From: a virus
Strand: one strand, 5' to 3'
Virus record (IMG/VR): IMGVR_UViG_3300045970_001344
Span: 1-46,788 of that record
DNA: 46,788 nt
The notes beneath the pieces were generated by a model. The model made no database searches. It was not told where the DNA came from and saw only the letters and a list, made by a program, of their open reading frames with translations. Made by a program: the position numbers and the translations under genes. Positions 43,915 to 46,788 of this stretch are shown here, one piece after another; position 1 is the stretch's first letter, and each line of letters begins with the position of its first letter.

Positions 43915-45701
43915 TGGCGGGATAGGTCGTTGATCTGGCTCTGAAGAGCTGAGATCTGATCCTGCTGTTCCTTGATTGCCTCAACAAGTAAGCCAACCAA
44001 GTTACCGTAGGCCAGGCTGAGGTAGCCACTTTCGTTGTTGACCACTGCCTCAGGCAGCACCTTCATCACATCCTGTGCGATCAGACCGGTGCCGCGACGC
44101 TGCGTATCCTTGTGGGTGAAGGTGATGCCTGTCAGTGACTTCACCTTTGCTAACGCATCAGTGATAGGACTGACTTTTTCCTTCAGCCGTGCATCTGAGT
44201 AGGCAGTGACGTTACCACCTGCTGTTAAGTCACCAGAGCTTGGATTGAAGGACAGCTTGAGGGGGGTGGTGGCCAAGCTATTGACACCAGTTGAAGCAGC
44301 AGACCAGACGGGGTAGACGGTGGCTGAAGCTGTGTTAGTGATGACGTTAACAGAGTTTGATGAGCCAGTAACGCTAATGCCCCAAGCACCAGAAGTGCTA
44401 GATGCATTAGAGCCATTCGCCAGGGCATAATTGCTCAGAGACGCGGTAGTGGCGTATGACGCAAGTGCTGCAGCCGTAATATAGCCAGCAGTATTAGAGA
44501 AAGTCAAGTTACCTGGTGCTGTACCAGACAGCGAGGACCAGGGAAATGTGATGTCATTAGTAAACTGTGACAGTAGTGTCGGGGCGCCAGAGACATTGGC
44601 ATAGGCTACTGAACCGGCTGAGCCAGTGACACTGATGCTCCATGACCCATTTGCGCCCGTGCCCGTCAGAGGAGCATAGTTACCCAGCGAAGCATTGGTT
44701 GCATACGCCCCCAACGCAGCAGAGGTAACGTAGTTGGCGTCGTTAGGGAAAGTGGTAACACCAGGTGCAGTACCAGTCAGCGAGGCCCAAGTCGCCGTTC
44801 CTGCGCCCACATCGTTAGTAAACTGGGACAGTAGTGTTGGATGACCTGACACATTAGCCCAGTCAACAAGGTTGGCAGTGCCTGCCGTGGTAGCAAACGT
44901 TGCAGTGTCAGCAGCAGATGCATGACTTGCATTGGTTGCACTGTTTGCAACACTTGCATTTGTAGCAAAGCCGACAGACAGATTTGATTGATTGGTCCAT
45001 GTTGGTGCACCAGATCCGGCAGAGATTAGAGCCTGACCAGCGGCACCTGTCGGTCCACCTGCCATTGACGTCGCGGACGATGCATACACTACGCCACCGG
45101 TGTTGAGACCGAGGTTTGCGCCCGTGCCACCATAAACGGTGCCGAGTGGAGAGCTCGATGATACTGCAGCATAGCCAGCATCATTGGTAAGCTGGCTGAC
45201 GTTGGTGAGGTTACCCGTGTGGTAGACGGTTTGGCCGCGCACAAAGGCCTGACCACTACGGTCGACGCTAAACTCGGTGACTGCGGTGCTGAAGTCTGCG
45301 CTGCGGCTCTGGATCTGCATTGTAGCACCGCTGGCAGCGATCAACCAATTCTGGCTAGCTGCAACCTGATCGCTCTGGACAAATCTAATCCCTGGCGAGG
45401 TGGATGTCAGGACCAGACCTGGAGATGTACCGTAGATGATGTTGACTGGACCCGTGAGGGTGTCGCCACTTTTCAGGACGAAACCTGAGCCGGCAACTGA
45501 ACCAGTGTCAGCCAGCAGCGTCCACTGTGAACCGCCCTGTTCGCCAAAGGTAAGGTTGTCGATGTCAGGCTTGAAGCCATAGAAGTAGAGGCCGGCTCCT
45601 GCACCGGTCTTCATGAAGAGGGCGCCATCTGGCACTGCACCAGCGGTCGGTAGAGTTGGTCCGCTGCTGATTACTGCGCCGCCGAAGAAGTTCTTGCTCA
45701 T
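43911..45701 (-). CDS. Tail fibre with S74 intramolecular chaperone
   Basis: 596 aa. N-terminus MSKNFFGGAVISSGPTLPT; the shaft contains repeats of the type GAPTLLSQFTND and TAPG.TTFPND. The C-terminal S74 domain has YSDARLKEKVSPI, GITFTHKD, GTGLIAQDVMKVLPEAV. About 125 C-terminal residues, including a linker at the DNA level, are nearly the same as in the 825-aa fibre. It may be an alternative receptor-binding fibre or a partner of it. Confidence 0.88.
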   Translation of the reverse strand: MSKNFFGGAVISSGPTLPTAGAVPDGALFMKTGAGAGLYFYGFKPDIDNLTFGEQGGSQWTLLADTGSVAGSGFVLKSGDTLTGPVNIIYGTSPGLVLTSTSPGIRFVQSDQVAASQNWLIAASGATMQIQSRSADFSTAVTEFSVDRSGQAFVRGQTVYHTGNLTNVSQLTNDAGYAAVSSSSPLGTVYGGTGANLGLNTGGVVYASSATSMAGGPTGAAGQALISAGSGAPTWTNQSNLSVGFATNASVANSATNASHASAADTATFATTAGTANLVDWANVSGHPTLLSQFTNDVGAGTATWASLTGTAPGVTTFPNDANYVTSAALGAYATNASLGNYAPLTGTGANGSWSISVTGSAGSVAYANVSGAPTLLSQFTNDITFPWSSLSGTAPGNLTFSNTAGYITAAALASYATTASLSNYALANGSNASSTSGAWGISVTGSSNSVNVITNTASATVYPVWSAASTGVNSLATTPLKLSFNPSSGDLTAGGNVTAYSDARLKEKVSPITDALAKVKSLTGITFTHKDTQRRGTGLIAQDVMKVLPEAVVNNESGYLSLAYGNLVGLLVEAIKEQQDQISALQSQINDLSRH

Positions 45702-45732
45702 TTGTTGGTCCTGTGCCAGGTCTGCTAAAAGC

Positions 45733-45738
45733 TATTTA
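45733..45738 (-). promoter_or_regulatory. Late promoter, minus strand
   Basis: GATAAATAGC on the minus strand, 32 bp before the 596-aa fibre gene. Confidence 0.6.
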
Positions 45739-45780
45739 TCGGACAATGGCTGCATTGGCTGGCATCGACCCGCATTCTGC

Positions 45781-45809
45781 TTGCCCGTAGGTTGAGCTGG
45801 TGATACAAT
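45781..45809 (+). promoter_or_regulatory. Early promoter of the thymidylate-synthase-fold gene
   Basis: TTGCCC (45781-45786), 17 bp, TACAAT (45804-45809); GGAG and ATG follow. Confidence 0.6.
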
Positions 45810-45831
45810 AGGCCATTAGCATGGAGAAGAC

Positions 45832-46788
45832 ATGATCACAACCTGGTACCTGAACAACGACTTCCGCACCTGTCTGACGCACCTGATGCGGCATGGGATC
45901 GAGGCGTATCCACGTGGCACCACGACCAAGGAGCTGCTGAACTACAACATCTCTCTGACCGACCCACGTAACCGCGTGATTACCTTCCCCGAGCGGAAGA
46001 CAAGCACTCGATATCTGCTGGGCGAGTTCATCTGGTACCTCTCAGGTTCAGATGAGCCTACCGGCATTCTGCCCTATGCCAAGTTCTGGGACGGTATCCG
46101 CAACACCGGCGCCGAAGAAGGCTATGACATCGGTACCATCAATTCGAACTACGGCAATCGCCTGTTTGGCCACAACGATCTCCCTGCCTTCTCGACCTGG
46201 GATCATCGTGGCAATTCTGTCGGCAAGATCAGCCAGTGGCAGGAGACGGTGGCAATCCTGACCAAGGACAAGGACAGTCGCCAGGCCATCATGAACATCC
46301 ATGTGCCGAGCGATCGACACTACGGCAACAAGGATGTGCCATGCACGCTCAACCTGCACTGGCTCATTCGTGAAAACAAACTGCACCTCATCGTCAACAT
46401 GCGCTCGAACGATATTTGGTTGGGTTTCACCAACGATGTGTTTCAGTTCACGATGCTGCAGGAAGCAATGATGCTCAACCTGCGCGAGGTATACCCTGAC
46501 CTTGAACTCGGTCACTACTACCACAACGCAGGGTCGATGCATATCTACGATCGAAATTTCGCTGCCGCTGAACAGATCATTGCCAATCCGACGGCCAAAG
46601 ACATCTCGATGATCCCGATGGATCGCTTCGACGATGACATCCTGACTGGACTGGTTGGCGCTGAAGCTGCATGGCAGGCGGCAGGGGCACCTGATGACTT
46701 CGACTTCAGTGGCGTTGGTGCCTGGTGGATGCTGTCACCCTACTGGCAGATGCTAGTAGAAGCCTTCTTCAACAAGGATGAAGCAGCA
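45832..46788 (+). CDS. Thymidylate synthase / dCMP hydroxymethylase family (3' end outside window)
   Basis: At least 319 aa, cut by the window end. The fold is clear: RYLLGEFIWYLSG, SRQAIMNIHVP, catalytic Cys in DVPCTLNLHW, MRSNDIWLGFTNDVFQFT, GHYYHNAGSMHIY. Aligned with ThyA (S.D..LG.PFN), the Asn that reads dUMP is Asp here (LGFTND). In T4 gp42 and in ThyA mutants, Asp at this site shifts preference to dCMP, so this may make 5-hydroxymethyl-dCMP rather than dTMP. The encoded DHFR would support either reaction. Starts after GGAGAAG. Confidence 0.85.
   Translation, partial: MITTWYLNNDFRTCLTHLMRHGIEAYPRGTTTKELLNYNISLTDPRNRVITFPERKTSTRYLLGEFIWYLSGSDEPTGILPYAKFWDGIRNTGAEEGYDIGTINSNYGNRLFGHNDLPAFSTWDHRGNSVGKISQWQETVAILTKDKDSRQAIMNIHVPSDRHYGNKDVPCTLNLHWLIRENKLHLIVNMRSNDIWLGFTNDVFQFTMLQEAMMLNLREVYPDLELGHYYHNAGSMHIYDRNFAAAEQIIANPTAKDISMIPMDRFDDDILTGLVGAEAAWQAAGAPDDFDFSGVGAWWMLSPYWQMLVEAFFNKDEAA

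Overview
This window is part of a large tailed-phage genome with T4-like (myovirus) logic. The evidence is near-continuous overlapping genes (ATGA, TGATG, GTGA junctions), about 17 sites matching a T4-type late promoter (TAAATA core) on both strands, a 5-kb tRNA array, homing endonucleases (GIY-YIG, PD-(D/E)xK-like, HNH), a Rnl2-type RNA ligase, DHFR, a thymidylate synthase/dCMP-hydroxymethylase-type enzyme, and tail-fibre genes with S74 chaperone domains. The host is probably a Gram-negative bacterium (prepilin-like, bactofilin, BLUF and PrkA/YeaH/SpoVR homologues). I cannot name the species. Coding sequence is roughly half G+C; a few likely inserted genes (endonucleases, 32889-33443, 34807-35406) look more AT-rich.

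Layout. 1-9354: operons of small proteins, many beginning with the same kind of N-terminus (MKLSDLFE, MKIEDLFE, MRLKDFLAE, MRFKDFVTE and similar) and falling into two tandem paralogue families. They resemble T4 internal head proteins, whose N-terminal capsid-targeting sequence is cut after (L/I)xE. An RNA ligase and two membrane-anchored coiled-coil proteins lie among them. 9355-15160: promoters, a strong terminator, then about 27 tRNA or tRNA-like genes with encoded CCA ends, two structured RNAs that are not normal tRNAs, three homing endonuclease genes in or beside the array, and small late genes. 15164-23158: small virion or membrane proteins, a collagen-like protein, a BLUF blue-light sensor, a saccharopine-dehydrogenase-like enzyme, a Nudix hydrolase and an HNH nuclease. 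23195-23690: a strongly folded RNA of about 490 nt with its own promoter, followed by a GIY-YIG gene and a Ro60/TROVE protein. 26053-30691: small early genes including a prepilin-like protein, a RelA/SpoT-type HD hydrolase, DHFR and a bactofilin. 30770-36884: PrkA, YeaH (DUF444) and SpoVR homologues with a nucleotidyltransferase-like and a GNAT-like gene inserted between them. 37171-45701: minus-strand tail-fibre/adhesin genes, with plus-strand genes 42407-43914 (one a nucleotidyltransferase with a capsid-targeting-like N-terminus) between them. 45832-end: a thymidylate-synthase-fold enzyme cut by the window edge.

Regulation. Two promoter classes are visible: an early class (TTACACTT box, TGTACA, 16-17 bp, TATAAT) and the late TAAATA class. 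In several of each class the start codon lies 4-6 nt after the -10 element, which predicts leaderless mRNAs.

Most distinctive: (1) a possible arsenal of virion-packaged proteins sharing a targeting N-terminus; (2) a large structured RNA beside a TROVE protein; (3) the PrkA-YeaH-SpoVR system with interleaved effector-like genes; (4) odd tRNAs, including a tRNA-Lys with a clean 53-nt insertion in its anticodon stem and Asn/Glu/Ile tRNAs with class-II-like variable arms; (5) a phage BLUF photoreceptor.
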